Assembly: GCF_014042355.1 (NCBI RefSeq)
Contig: NZ_JACEZU010000010.1
Coordinates: 62,001 to 126,000 of the forward strand
Direction: 5' to 3'
Length of the DNA: 64,000 bases
Source of the DNA: Rugamonas apoptosis
GTDB taxonomy: Bacteria; Pseudomonadota; Gammaproteobacteria; Burkholderiales; Burkholderiaceae_D
A program made the position numbers and the translations under genes. Positions 8,491 through 16,011 of this stretch are shown one piece after another (position 1 is the first letter of the stretch; every line of letters starts with the position of its first letter). The notes below the pieces were generated by a model, which saw only the letters and a list, made by a program, of their open reading frames with translations, was not told the DNA's origin and made no database searches.

Positions 8491-8745
8491 TCATGGCAAA
8501 GGTTTTCCAGCGATAAGAATACGCAGTCGCTCAGCGAAAAAACCCGCTCGCTGCGCTCCATAAATAGCTTTGCCAATAGCCTCGTAATGAGTGGAATCAT
8601 CTTTTTCAATGGAAATAGTTGCATCTGGTTCTTGGTCTCTAATTTTTACCAGAGCTTCCGCAACCTCATTTGTTGATCGCAGTGTCACCCCATCCAAAAG
8701 CACACTGTCATCATCGGAAATTCGCAAAACGATTATCTCACTCAA
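8491..8745 (-). CDS. Orphan ExbD/TolR-like soluble domain protein
   Basis: An 84-residue protein that looks like the periplasmic domain of ExbD/TolR: a short strand (IIVLRISDDDSVLLDG), a helix (STNEVAEALVKI), a strand with charged turn (ATISIEKDDSTHYEAI) and a helix ending in RAG. The N-terminal membrane anchor and its essential Asp are absent. I place the start at TTG 8745 because GGAG lies 8 bases upstream; the reading frame extends to a TTG at 8808 without a ribosome site. No exbB or tonB partner is adjacent. It may be a decayed fragment or a stand-alone domain. Confidence 0.5.
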   Translation of the reverse strand: MSEIIVLRISDDDSVLLDGVTLRSTNEVAEALVKIRDQEPDATISIEKDDSTHYEAIGKAIYGAQRAGFFAERLRILIAGKPLP

Positions 8746-8906
8746 AATCGTTGCTCCAAATTTTAGTAGTTTTATCAGCGAACGGCGGGTCTTGGCGAAC
8801 ACGGCCAAAGATAGTCAAAATCGCATCTTGCTTGTATAAAAATTTCACGGTTTGTCATGACACTGCAGAAGTCGCCCCTTATAGAGGACGCTTCTTGCTG
8901 CGCTAC

Positions 8907-9383
8907 TCAGGCTTGTGGGCTACGCCCGAGCCGGTTCGCCGCTGATTGCTTGCGCCCAGTCGCCGCTTCCAGACTGCCGGCACGGCCCAGCCCAAAGGCA
9001 GGCATGTTGACATATACACTCTCGTAGGCCCCGGCAGCTACGGCGAAGGTTTCGTGCCAGATGCCGACTGTTCCATCAGTACCGACGGACTGATTGAACG
9101 CTTTCCACGCCGGCAGATGAGCCGCCTCCTTGCTGGTGGCATAGGCCATCAATTGGTCCATTGAGCGCCAGTACTGAACCATGATGAGCGTCCTTGAAAA
9201 CCACATCTCCGCATGCAGCAAGCCCAATTCGGGCTGGCGCCGCAGCTCGCTAATCATCCCGGGCATCGCGGCGGCAACTGGCCACCACTTGTGCACCTTC
9301 CATGGCTGATTAAGACGCATGCCGATGAGGAAAACGACAAAGTCGCCGTCGATTGTTGCGGTGAGTCGTTCACGGTGAATCAT
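8907..9383 (-). CDS. DUF4188 family protein
   Basis: A 158-residue protein with the features of DUF4188, a ferredoxin-like alpha/beta-barrel family related to heme-binding monooxygenase and aldoxime-dehydratase folds: FVVFLIGMRLNQPWKVHKWW near residue 15, a central MVQYWRSMDQLMAYA, and AHLPAWKAFN. Family members are annotated as putative monooxygenases, but no reaction is established. AAGGAGC precedes the ATG. It is not obviously linked to its neighbours, which face the same way. Confidence 0.8.
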   Translation of the reverse strand: MIHRERLTATIDGDFVVFLIGMRLNQPWKVHKWWPVAAAMPGMISELRRQPELGLLHAEMWFSRTLIMVQYWRSMDQLMAYATSKEAAHLPAWKAFNQSVGTDGTVGIWHETFAVAAGAYESVYVNMPAFGLGRAGSLEAATGRKQSAANRLGRSPQA

Positions 9384-9403
9384 GCTGCTCCTTACAAACG
9401 AGT

Positions 9404-9646
9404 TTAATGGTCCGCTGCTGCCCGGTTACGGTCCGCCTGCTGAACCATTTCTTTGATCTTCGTCGCTTTTTCAAAATGGTCCAGTTCATGCTCGCGTATC
9501 CACCATTCCGCGGCTTCCATCAGCAACTCAGGATTGTCATTTTTGTTAGCGAAAAAGGCGTAAAAAGACAGTCCGACACCTGGCCCCTTTTTGGCTATTT
9601 TCTCGTCGCAAACCGCAATCACCTTCTTCCTTAATGCATCTCTCAT
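9404..9646 (-). CDS. Small conserved hypothetical protein
   Basis: An 80-residue protein beginning MRDALRKKVIAVCDEKIA, with a highly patterned core (GPGVGLSFYAFFANKND, PELLMEAAEWWI). I believe this is the family catalogued as DUF6500, though I cannot confirm the number. It is helical and lacks a signal peptide. The start at 9646 is preferred (GAGGAA just upstream, and the conserved part starts there); an ATG at 9667 is in frame. The function is unknown. About 200 bases of apparently empty sequence follow up to 9863. Confidence 0.65.
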   Translation of the reverse strand: MRDALRKKVIAVCDEKIAKKGPGVGLSFYAFFANKNDNPELLMEAAEWWIREHELDHFEKATKIKEMVQQADRNRAAADH

Positions 9647-9863
9647 TTCCTCAACACCTACACGCATTACTCCAAGCTGGATGTACTCACCGAACGCCCG
9701 AAAGTGGCCGCGATACCGTTAATTGCTATGCCAACCACATCAGCTCAAGGCTGAACGCCGCCGTCGGCAGGATAGCAGCTTGCCAGATTGTAAAGTACAC
9801 ACTTTGTCACACCCAGACGATATCCATGGGCATTCCCGCTATTCGCGCAAAATCCACCTGAGC

Positions 9864-10433
9864 TCAGTGCGAGGCCGCGCCGGCCAGCTCCGGATGCTCA
9901 CGCAAGATGCGACGGCGCTGCTGTTCGATGCGGCGTATCTTCTCCTCCACCTTGGCGATCTGTTCGGCCGGCACGCCGGCTGCGCGGCCCCGCTCCATGT
10001 CCGCCTGCAAGCGCGGCAGCTCGGCCGCCGCCGCTCCCGCGAACGCGCCCAGCACGCGCAATTGCTGCCCCTGCTGGTACTGTTGATAGGCTTGGGGATC
10101 GGCCAGTTCCGCCGCCGTGGGTGGCGTGCGGGCTTCGTCGCGCTGTATAGGGGGCGTGCGCGCGTCGCCATGTTCGCGCGCATCGGCCATGCTGAGCCAC
10201 GCGGAACCGCTGCTGTCGACGGGCGTCAATGGCACCCGCTGCAACTGCGCATCGTGCTCCGGCACGGCTTCGAACCATTGCCGGCCGCCCGTGCCCGCGT
10301 CCGCGCCACCCGCGCGCGCGGGGGCGGCGCCGATGCCACCCACCATGCCGGCCTGCCGGGCGATGGACGGCCAGGCCACCCAGCCCGCCACTGCGGCGGC
10401 CACCACGGTCGCCACGATCACCGCGCGCCTCAT
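9864..10433 (-). CDS. Membrane-anchored helical protein, possible phospholipase helper
   Basis: A 189-residue protein with a single N-terminal membrane anchor (VIVATVVAAAVAGWVAWPSI), a flexible Ala/Gly/Pro region, and a charged helical C-terminal part from about residue 110 (a long Glu/Arg/Gln-rich helix ending RRILREHPEL). Its start overlaps the stop of the upstream PpiC-type isomerase gene (ATGA). The third position of a phospholipase C operon plus this anchor-linker-helix layout recalls lipase-specific foldases, but I see no sequence motif of that family, so the chaperone role is speculation from context. Confidence 0.65.
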   Translation of the reverse strand: MRRAVIVATVVAAAVAGWVAWPSIARQAGMVGGIGAAPARAGGADAGTGGRQWFEAVPEHDAQLQRVPLTPVDSSGSAWLSMADAREHGDARTPPIQRDEARTPPTAAELADPQAYQQYQQGQQLRVLGAFAGAAAAELPRLQADMERGRAAGVPAEQIAKVEEKIRRIEQQRRRILREHPELAGAASH

Positions 10434-11830
10434 GACCGCGACTCCAGCACACGCAGCGGCTGATCCAATATGCTGCGGTTGATGTCGATGCGGGCCGCGC
10501 CCAGCAGGCGCTGGCGCAGCGCGGCCAGCTGGGCCGCCGCCTTCTCACGCGCCACCGCGTTGCCGGCCACATAGCGCACCGTTTCGGACGCGGGGTCCTG
10601 ATAACCCTCCACGCGCTGATCGACCAGCACGATCTCCCACACCGCCTTGTCGTTCGGCCCCACCGGGCTGCGGATCGGGCGCGAAGGCTGGCCCTCGGCC
10701 TGCGAGAACGCCAGCTGCGCCAGCCAGTCCGGCGCGCCGCTGTGCTGCAGCCATCCCAGTTCGCCGCCGGTCTGGCTATCCGGCGCGGACGAATAGCGGC
10801 GTGCCAGCGCGCCAAAATCGGCGCCGCCGCTCAACTGTCCGGCCACCGTCTGTGCCGTGCGCTCATCCAGCAGACGGATATGGCGCGCCTTCACTTTCTC
10901 GATGCGGCGGAATTCCTCGCGATGATGGCGGTAATACTGCTCGATCTCGCCCGCGCTCACCTGGGCCGACAATTGTTTGACGACGGGACTGGCCGCGTCG
11001 ATATCGTTGCCGATGCCGTGCAACTGCTGCAAGGCCTGCACCGTGTCCTGCTCGTCCAGCACGCGCCGCAGGTCGGCCATGGCGGCGGCGCCAAAGCGCT
11101 GCGCGCTCCAGTGCTGCACATACAACGCCGCCAGCGCCAGCATGGCCTGCTGTTGCAGGTGGGAGGACTGGCGCCCGAACAGCGCCACCCTGCCCTGCAC
11201 GTTCTGGCGCCGGTACACGTCGGCCAGGGTGATGGTGCCGGCAGGCCCTTGCGGCAGCTGGTAACGCAGCACGATCACGTCCTGCGCGCGCGCCAGCTGC
11301 CCGGCATCGAGCGTGTACTCCAGTCGCAACTGGCCGGGGCGCCCGAACACGACGTCCAGCATGGCCGGCGTGATGGCCGGTTGCGCCGTCACCAATCCGG
11401 CCAGGCTGGCGCCCGGCAGGCGCTGCATGGCCTGCTCCAGCTCCTTGCCGTACAGGCCACGCAAGGTGGCGACCAACTGGTCGTCCACCATCACGTTATG
11501 CGCGAACGCCACGCGCTGGCTGGCGAACAGCGTCGCCTCGCCATAGGTCGCGCGCGCCGATCCGGCCAACAGGCGGTTGACGACGGCCTGCTCCAGCACT
11601 GCACTGCGGCTGGCCTTGGCGTCGCCCTGGCGCGCCGTGCGCCACAACGCGTCCACGCTGAACGCGAGCAGCGGCGCTCCATCTATCCGCGCGGCCAGCA
11701 CGGGGTCATTGAGGCGGTAGGCCACGGCCGCCTGCGCGCTGCATGGCACCAGTACGGGCGCGAACGACAACGCGGCTGTGAGTGTGGCCGTCAGCGCACG
11801 ACGGCGCCAGCCTGTAGTCCGGATCATCAT
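10430..11830 (-). CDS. Exported parvulin-type peptidyl-prolyl isomerase
   Basis: A 466-residue protein with a signal peptide (ALTAALSFAPVLVPCSAQA). A helical N-terminal half of the SurA/PpiD kind is followed at about residues 300-415 by a parvulin domain: KARHIRLLDERTA, GADFGALARRYS, GGELGWL and VWEIVLVD. Parvulins catalyse prolyl cis-trans isomerisation during folding of periplasmic and exported proteins. The gene begins 5 bases after the phospholipase C stop and overlaps the next gene by 4 bases, so all three are probably one transcript. This suggests a dedicated folding factor for the enzyme. Two ATG codons at 11830 and 11827 are possible starts. Confidence 0.85.
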   Translation of the reverse strand: MMIRTTGWRRRALTATLTAALSFAPVLVPCSAQAAVAYRLNDPVLAARIDGAPLLAFSVDALWRTARQGDAKASRSAVLEQAVVNRLLAGSARATYGEATLFASQRVAFAHNVMVDDQLVATLRGLYGKELEQAMQRLPGASLAGLVTAQPAITPAMLDVVFGRPGQLRLEYTLDAGQLARAQDVIVLRYQLPQGPAGTITLADVYRRQNVQGRVALFGRQSSHLQQQAMLALAALYVQHWSAQRFGAAAMADLRRVLDEQDTVQALQQLHGIGNDIDAASPVVKQLSAQVSAGEIEQYYRHHREEFRRIEKVKARHIRLLDERTAQTVAGQLSGGADFGALARRYSSAPDSQTGGELGWLQHSGAPDWLAQLAFSQAEGQPSRPIRSPVGPNDKAVWEIVLVDQRVEGYQDPASETVRYVAGNAVAREKAAAQLAALRQRLLGAARIDINRSILDQPLRVLESRS

Positions 11831-11835
11831 GGCGC

Positions 11836-12870
11836 TTAGTTCGCCAAACGCTCGGCGGCGCGGTTCAGAACATGCACCACCATCGCGATCGAGTGCGGAA
11901 TCATCTGCTGGCCCACGCGGCGGCGGTCATTCTGGTCGGTGGACGACAGCACGATGCCGCCATTGGCGTACGAGTAGGTGCCGCCCTGGGTCAGCAACGG
12001 ACGGATATCGACGGCCGCTGGCGCCACCGGCGTAAAGTCGGCCATCGCCGCCGCCACCAGCGCCGGATCGTTCAGGTGCTCGCTGTCGTAGTAGTCCTGC
12101 ACCCACTGCTCCCACGACGAGTGGTTGTTGGCCGAGGTGGTCCAGGTGTGGTGCGGCTGCAGCAGGTCGGTGGTGTGCAGCGTGAAGCCCAGGCTTTGCG
12201 CCGTCGGCTGTGCCAGGAATTGCTGGAACCAGTACTGGCCCAGATTGTCGATCGGCTGGAACGGCATGGTTTCGAAATCGGCGTACTGGCTGTTGCTGGA
12301 CACGCCGCCAAAGCGGTAGTGCGCTTCCGTCAGACCATAGCTGTTGTACTTGGTGCCGTCGCCGAACCAGCCGCCGTTGCCGCCGGCGCCGTCATCGAGG
12401 TAGTCGCCATACAGCCAGCTGGCGGCCATGTTGTCGATATCGCCGGCCACCGTCAGCTTGGCGTAGTTGTAGCCGCCGAACGGATTGCCATGCACGTCCT
12501 TGCCGGAAGTGTGGTTCTGGAAGTGCCAGTACGAGGTGTACTTGACGATGCCCGAGCCCAGGCCCCACACGGGCGCCATCTGGCAATTGCCGGTGGTGGC
12601 GCCGCAGATGTAGGTGTCGGCAAAGTCGTCCACATCGTAGGCGCCCTGGCCCAGCGCCTGCGCGAACTGGTCGACGCTGTAGCCGGCCCGGGTCACGCCC
12701 GCCACCAGCTTGTTGTAGTTGGTGCTGCCCGGATTGTTCTTCATGAAGGTCACCGCGTCCAGTACGATGCGGCGGTGGGTTTCTTGCTGCCATGCGTGCG
12801 CGGGTGCGCTCACGAGCGTTGCCATAGTTGCCAGAGCCAGGCTAGTGGCCATCAGTCCAGTCTTTTTCAT
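11836..12870 (-). CDS. Secreted zinc-dependent phospholipase C family protein
   Basis: A 344-residue protein with a signal peptide ending AHA and mature residue Trp27 (WQQETHRRIVLDA). In the zinc phospholipase C family (PF00882) the mature N-terminal Trp is itself a zinc ligand, so this junction is diagnostic. Further candidate ligands are in YWHFQNH, GDIDNMA, LHTTDLLQPHHTW and NNHSSWEQW, matching the H..D..H..H..E pattern. The enzyme would hydrolyse phospholipid headgroups outside the cell. ATG 12870 follows GGGGAAATA; an upstream in-frame Met at 12888 lacks a ribosome site. It heads an operon with the isomerase and anchored-protein genes and diverges from a Pho-box-controlled phosphatase. 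Confidence 0.85.
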   Translation of the reverse strand: MKKTGLMATSLALATMATLVSAPAHAWQQETHRRIVLDAVTFMKNNPGSTNYNKLVAGVTRAGYSVDQFAQALGQGAYDVDDFADTYICGATTGNCQMAPVWGLGSGIVKYTSYWHFQNHTSGKDVHGNPFGGYNYAKLTVAGDIDNMAASWLYGDYLDDGAGGNGGWFGDGTKYNSYGLTEAHYRFGGVSSNSQYADFETMPFQPIDNLGQYWFQQFLAQPTAQSLGFTLHTTDLLQPHHTWTTSANNHSSWEQWVQDYYDSEHLNDPALVAAAMADFTPVAPAAVDIRPLLTQGGTYSYANGGIVLSSTDQNDRRRVGQQMIPHSIAMVVHVLNRAAERLAN

Positions 12871-12890
12871 TATTTCCCCATTTAACAAAT

Positions 12891-12910
12891 CGCACGGGTG
12901 TGCGTTTTTT
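12891..12910 (+). terminator. Hairpin with T-tract in the divergent region
   Basis: CGCAC-GGGT-GTGCG followed by six T residues reads as an intrinsic terminator on the plus strand. It sits in the 5' leader of the minus-strand phospholipase gene and about 90 bases upstream of the Pho box. It could insulate the phosphatase promoter from antisense read-through; no plus-strand gene ends just before it. Immediately downstream, GTTAAAACAGTTTAAC (12911-12926) is a 6-bp inverted repeat of unknown meaning. Confidence 0.45.
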
Positions 12911-12996
12911 GTTAAAACAGTTTAACAATGGAATATGACAATATTGCGATTTCAGTATTAGAATTGTTGCTCGATTGAAACAAGGTGAAGCTTTCC

Positions 12997-13014
12997 ATGT
13001 CACGGAATTGTCAT
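12997..13014 (+). promoter_or_regulatory. Pho box (PhoB site) before phosphatase gene
   Basis: ATGTCAC-GGAA-TTGTCAT is two 7-bp CTGTCAT-like repeats separated by 4 bases, the exact geometry of a PhoB-binding site. TACGCT at 13025-13030, preceded by TG, is a -10 candidate 10 bases after the box, the usual arrangement in which the Pho box replaces the -35. The next plus-strand gene (13092) is a phosphatase, so phosphate-starvation induction is predicted. Confidence 0.7.
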
Positions 13015-13091
13015 TTCCATCCTGTACGCTGCAGCAGCGCGCGCTCAACGTCGCGGCATCTTCTCCACTCCTTCCAACCACGAACACACAC

Positions 13092-14777
13092 ATGAAAAAT
13101 CGGTCCACTCCCCTGCCCCTGCTGCGTACCCTGGTGCTGGCCTGCTGCCTGACCGGCGCCGGCGCGCACGCGGCCACGCCCGCCGCGCCGCCTGTCGCCG
13201 CGTCCGCGCAACCCAAGCTGGTGGTGGTGCTGGTGGTGGATGGCCTGCCCAACGAGCAGGTGCAGCGCTACCGCGAGCAATTTGGCCAGGGCGGCCTGCG
13301 CCGCCTCATGGACCAGGGCGCCTACTACAGCAACGCCCACCAGGCCCACGGCGTGACGGTGACGGCTGTCGGCCACAGCGCCGTGCTGACCGGCGCCTAT
13401 CCCTACCAGCATGGCATCATCGGCAACAACTGGATCGATCCCGTCACCAAGCAATCCATCTACTGCACGGAAGACCACGACTACCACTACATCGGCGCCC
13501 CCACCAAGGCCGACGACGGCACTTCCCCCGCACGCCTGCATGTAAGCACGGTGGGCGACGAACTGCGCTACGCTACCGGCAACCGCGCCAAGGTGGTGGC
13601 CGTGTCGGGCAAGGACCGGGGCGCGATCCTGCTGGCTGGTAAAACGGGCACCGCCTACATGTACATGGAAAGCACGGGCGACTTCGCCAGCAGCACCTAT
13701 TACATGCGGAACCACCCGGCCTGGGTCCAACGCTACGACGCCGGCAAGCCGCAGAACCGCTACTACGGCAAATCGTGGACCCCGCTGCTGGCCGACGCGG
13801 CCTACGCGGGCGACGCCGCCGACAGCCTGACGCCGTCCAAGCCGGGCGTGCGCAACACCTTCCCCTTCGCCTACTACAGCGAGAGCGGCGAACTGGATGG
13901 GAACTACTACAAGCGATTGAAGAGCGGCCCCTTCCTCGACGAGCTGACGCTGGACTTCGCGCGCGCCGCCATCGAAGGCGAACAGCTGGGCGCCAACCCG
14001 GCCGGTGTACCGGATCTGCTGGCCGTGAGCCTGTCGGCACACGACTATGTGAACCACGCGTTCGGCCCCGAAAGCAAGATGTCGCACGACCACCTGCAGC
14101 GTCTGGACCGCATGCTGGCCGGCTTCTTCGGCTATCTGGACCAGCGTATCGGCCTCGATAACGTGCTGGTGGTGCTCACGGCCGACCATGGCTTTGCCAA
14201 CGTGCCCGAATTCGCCCAGGGCCAGCACCTGGACGCCCAGCGCCTGGACGGCGACAAGCTGATCGCCGCACTGAACCAGCACCTGGAGTCGAAATACGGC
14301 CAGGCCAAGCTGGTGAACGCCTGGTCGCTGCCCAATGTGCACCTGGACTATATGCTGATCGACAAGAGCGGTTTGCGCCGCGAAGACGTGGAGAATACAG
14401 CCGCCCGCTACCTCGAACAGCAGGCAGGCGTGGCCGACGTCTACACCCGCACCCAGTTCGAACATGGCGCCGTGGCCGGCACCCGCATCGCCACCTTGAT
14501 GCGCCGCGCCTGGAACCGCGAAGCGTCGGGCGACCTGATGGTGGTCACCAGGCCGTACTGGTATTTCGGCACCGGCACCACCGGCACCTCGCACGGCTCG
14601 CCATACGCCTACGACACCAACGTGCCGCTGATGATCATGGGTAAGCGCTGGATCAAGCCCGGCTACTATGGCCAGTATGCGGAAGTGGTGGACCTGGCGC
14701 CCACCCTGGCCAACCTGCTGCACGTGCGTCCGCCAGCGGCCGCCGAAGGCCGCGTGTTGACGGAAACGCTGCGCTAA
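13092..14777 (+). CDS. Exported alkaline phosphatase superfamily enzyme (PafA / type I phosphodiesterase type)
   Basis: A 561-residue protein with a signal peptide (LVLACCLTGAGAHA). Metal-site and nucleophile motifs of the PF01663/PafA branch are visible: Asp50 in VVVDGLP, a Thr nucleophile in TVTAVGHSAVLTG near residue 91, GNNW at about 111-114, SAHDYVNHAFG, VLTADHGF and a late TSHGSPYAYD. The enzyme should hydrolyse phosphomonoesters or diesters in the periplasm or outside the cell. A Pho box upstream supports a phosphate-scavenging role together with the divergent phospholipase C. Phosphomonoesterase versus diesterase activity cannot be decided here. No strong ribosome site is visible, but ATG 13092 starts the signal peptide directly. 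Confidence 0.88.
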   Translation: MKNRSTPLPLLRTLVLACCLTGAGAHAATPAAPPVAASAQPKLVVVLVVDGLPNEQVQRYREQFGQGGLRRLMDQGAYYSNAHQAHGVTVTAVGHSAVLTGAYPYQHGIIGNNWIDPVTKQSIYCTEDHDYHYIGAPTKADDGTSPARLHVSTVGDELRYATGNRAKVVAVSGKDRGAILLAGKTGTAYMYMESTGDFASSTYYMRNHPAWVQRYDAGKPQNRYYGKSWTPLLADAAYAGDAADSLTPSKPGVRNTFPFAYYSESGELDGNYYKRLKSGPFLDELTLDFARAAIEGEQLGANPAGVPDLLAVSLSAHDYVNHAFGPESKMSHDHLQRLDRMLAGFFGYLDQRIGLDNVLVVLTADHGFANVPEFAQGQHLDAQRLDGDKLIAALNQHLESKYGQAKLVNAWSLPNVHLDYMLIDKSGLRREDVENTAARYLEQQAGVADVYTRTQFEHGAVAGTRIATLMRRAWNREASGDLMVVTRPYWYFGTGTTGTSHGSPYAYDTNVPLMIMGKRWIKPGYYGQYAEVVDLAPTLANLLHVRPPAAAEGRVLTETLR

Positions 14778-14792
14778 CACCAAGAAAAATCG

Positions 14793-14838
14793 GGGACGTA
14801 ACACCATATTCCCAGCGGGGAAAACCGTGTTACGTCCC
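14793..14838. repeat. REP-like hairpin, copy 1
   Basis: A perfect 12-bp stem GGGACGTAACAC / GTGTTACGTCCC encloses an inner stem TTCCC / GGGAA (14809-14813, 14818-14822) and an AGCG loop. The element lies between the convergent phosphatase and sulfotransferase genes. A second copy with the same outer arms but a different, still paired, inner stem is at 21748-21789. It is likely a dispersed REP-type element that may also stop transcription from both sides. Confidence 0.75.
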
Positions 14839-14846
14839 GGGTTCTG

Positions 14847-15968
14847 TCAATCCGTCACCTCGAACGCGGCCGGGTCGAGCGCGGCCAGCGGGCGGGCGCC
14901 GCCCAGCGCCGGTCGGCCGGCCTGGTGCTCCAGCCGCTCGCGCAGCTTGGCCAGGTAGTCGGCGCGGCAGCGGCGCAAGGCGAAATCGCGGAAGTTGTCG
15001 TGCTCCAGGTCATGCCAGGCTTGCTCGCGCGCGGCGTCCGAATGGACTTTCGCCTGCAATACCATGGCCGGCGTGATGACGGTGGCGCCCGGCGTCATCG
15101 GCGTGTAGCCATAGCGCCGCATGTATTCACCCGTCACCGTCTCGATCACGCCGATCTCCTCCTGCGACAACTGCTGCTTGAACTTGTCCGCATGGGCCGG
15201 TATCGGCGCGTAGCAGTTCGACGACCACAGCGCCGACAACTGCGATATCTGGCGCGCTTCCTGCGAATGCGCCACATCCAGCATGCCCGGCTGGTAGTCG
15301 ATCTCCATGAAGCGGCACAGCGCCTGCAGCGTGGCCTGCTGTTGCGACAGGAAGTCCTCGTAGCGGATGGTCAGCACGCGCTGCGGGAAGCGCTGCATCA
15401 CGGCATCGGCGGCGCGGTGCGCGGCCAGCCAGGTGCGGGCGTTAAGCAAGGTGTCGAAGTCGTGGATGATGGCGCGGTTCATCGACGCCACCTGCGCGCG
15501 CGGGTCGCGCACCACGTTCACGAACAGCATGTCGGGCAACAGCGCCATCAGCTCGGCGGCGTAGTGCACGCTGTCGAGCGATTTATCCATCACCACGCTG
15601 GCGCCTTGCGCCTCGCCCGAGCGCAGCAGCAGTTCCCACACCACGCGGTGCACGCTGCGCGGCTGGTGGCGCAAAGTCTCGAAGATTTCCACCGGATCGA
15701 ACACCAGTTGCGGCCATTTGACCATGCTCACCGCCTGCAAGCCCACCACATCGACCACCAGCCGGAAATAGGCCCGGTCGTCGGCCAGGTCGCCATACAG
15801 CGGCAGCATCGGCATGAAATCGACGATGTGCAAGGGATACGGTGAATAGAACTGCGGCGACATGTTCAGGCGCAGACGCAGCGCGTGGCTGCCGCAACGG
15901 CGCAGCGGGATCATCATGACGGGACGCGGACGCTTGCCTGGCTGGACTGCTTGTGATTCGGGACTCAT
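14847..15968 (-). CDS. Sulfotransferase family protein
   Basis: A 373-residue cytoplasmic protein. The 5'-phosphosulfate loop is seen at residues 20-30 (IPLRRCGSHAL, the R-x-GS-H form). The PAPS 3'-phosphate loop is NVVRDPRAQVASM around 151-163, with Arg154 and Ser162. VMDKS (126-130) may supply the structural Lys. It would transfer a sulfuryl group from PAPS to an unknown acceptor. GGAGAG lies 4 bases before ATG 15968; an in-frame Met 11 bases upstream is less likely. It is the last gene of a cassette with cysC and a DHH phosphoesterase (44 bases after the latter), which argues that PAPS is made and its by-product handled locally. Confidence 0.87.
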   Translation of the reverse strand: MSPESQAVQPGKRPRPVMMIPLRRCGSHALRLRLNMSPQFYSPYPLHIVDFMPMLPLYGDLADDRAYFRLVVDVVGLQAVSMVKWPQLVFDPVEIFETLRHQPRSVHRVVWELLLRSGEAQGASVVMDKSLDSVHYAAELMALLPDMLFVNVVRDPRAQVASMNRAIIHDFDTLLNARTWLAAHRAADAVMQRFPQRVLTIRYEDFLSQQQATLQALCRFMEIDYQPGMLDVAHSQEARQISQLSALWSSNCYAPIPAHADKFKQQLSQEEIGVIETVTGEYMRRYGYTPMTPGATVITPAMVLQAKVHSDAAREQAWHDLEHDNFRDFALRRCRADYLAKLRERLEHQAGRPALGGARPLAALDPAAFEVTD

Positions 15969-16011
15969 TGCGCTCTCCATACGGACTGACGGTGTGTCGG
16001 AAAAATCGGTA

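Noticed and set aside
12891..12910. An intrinsic terminator for a plus-strand gene.
   Set aside because: No plus-strand gene ends before it; I keep it only as a hairpin with T-tract, possibly against antisense transcription.
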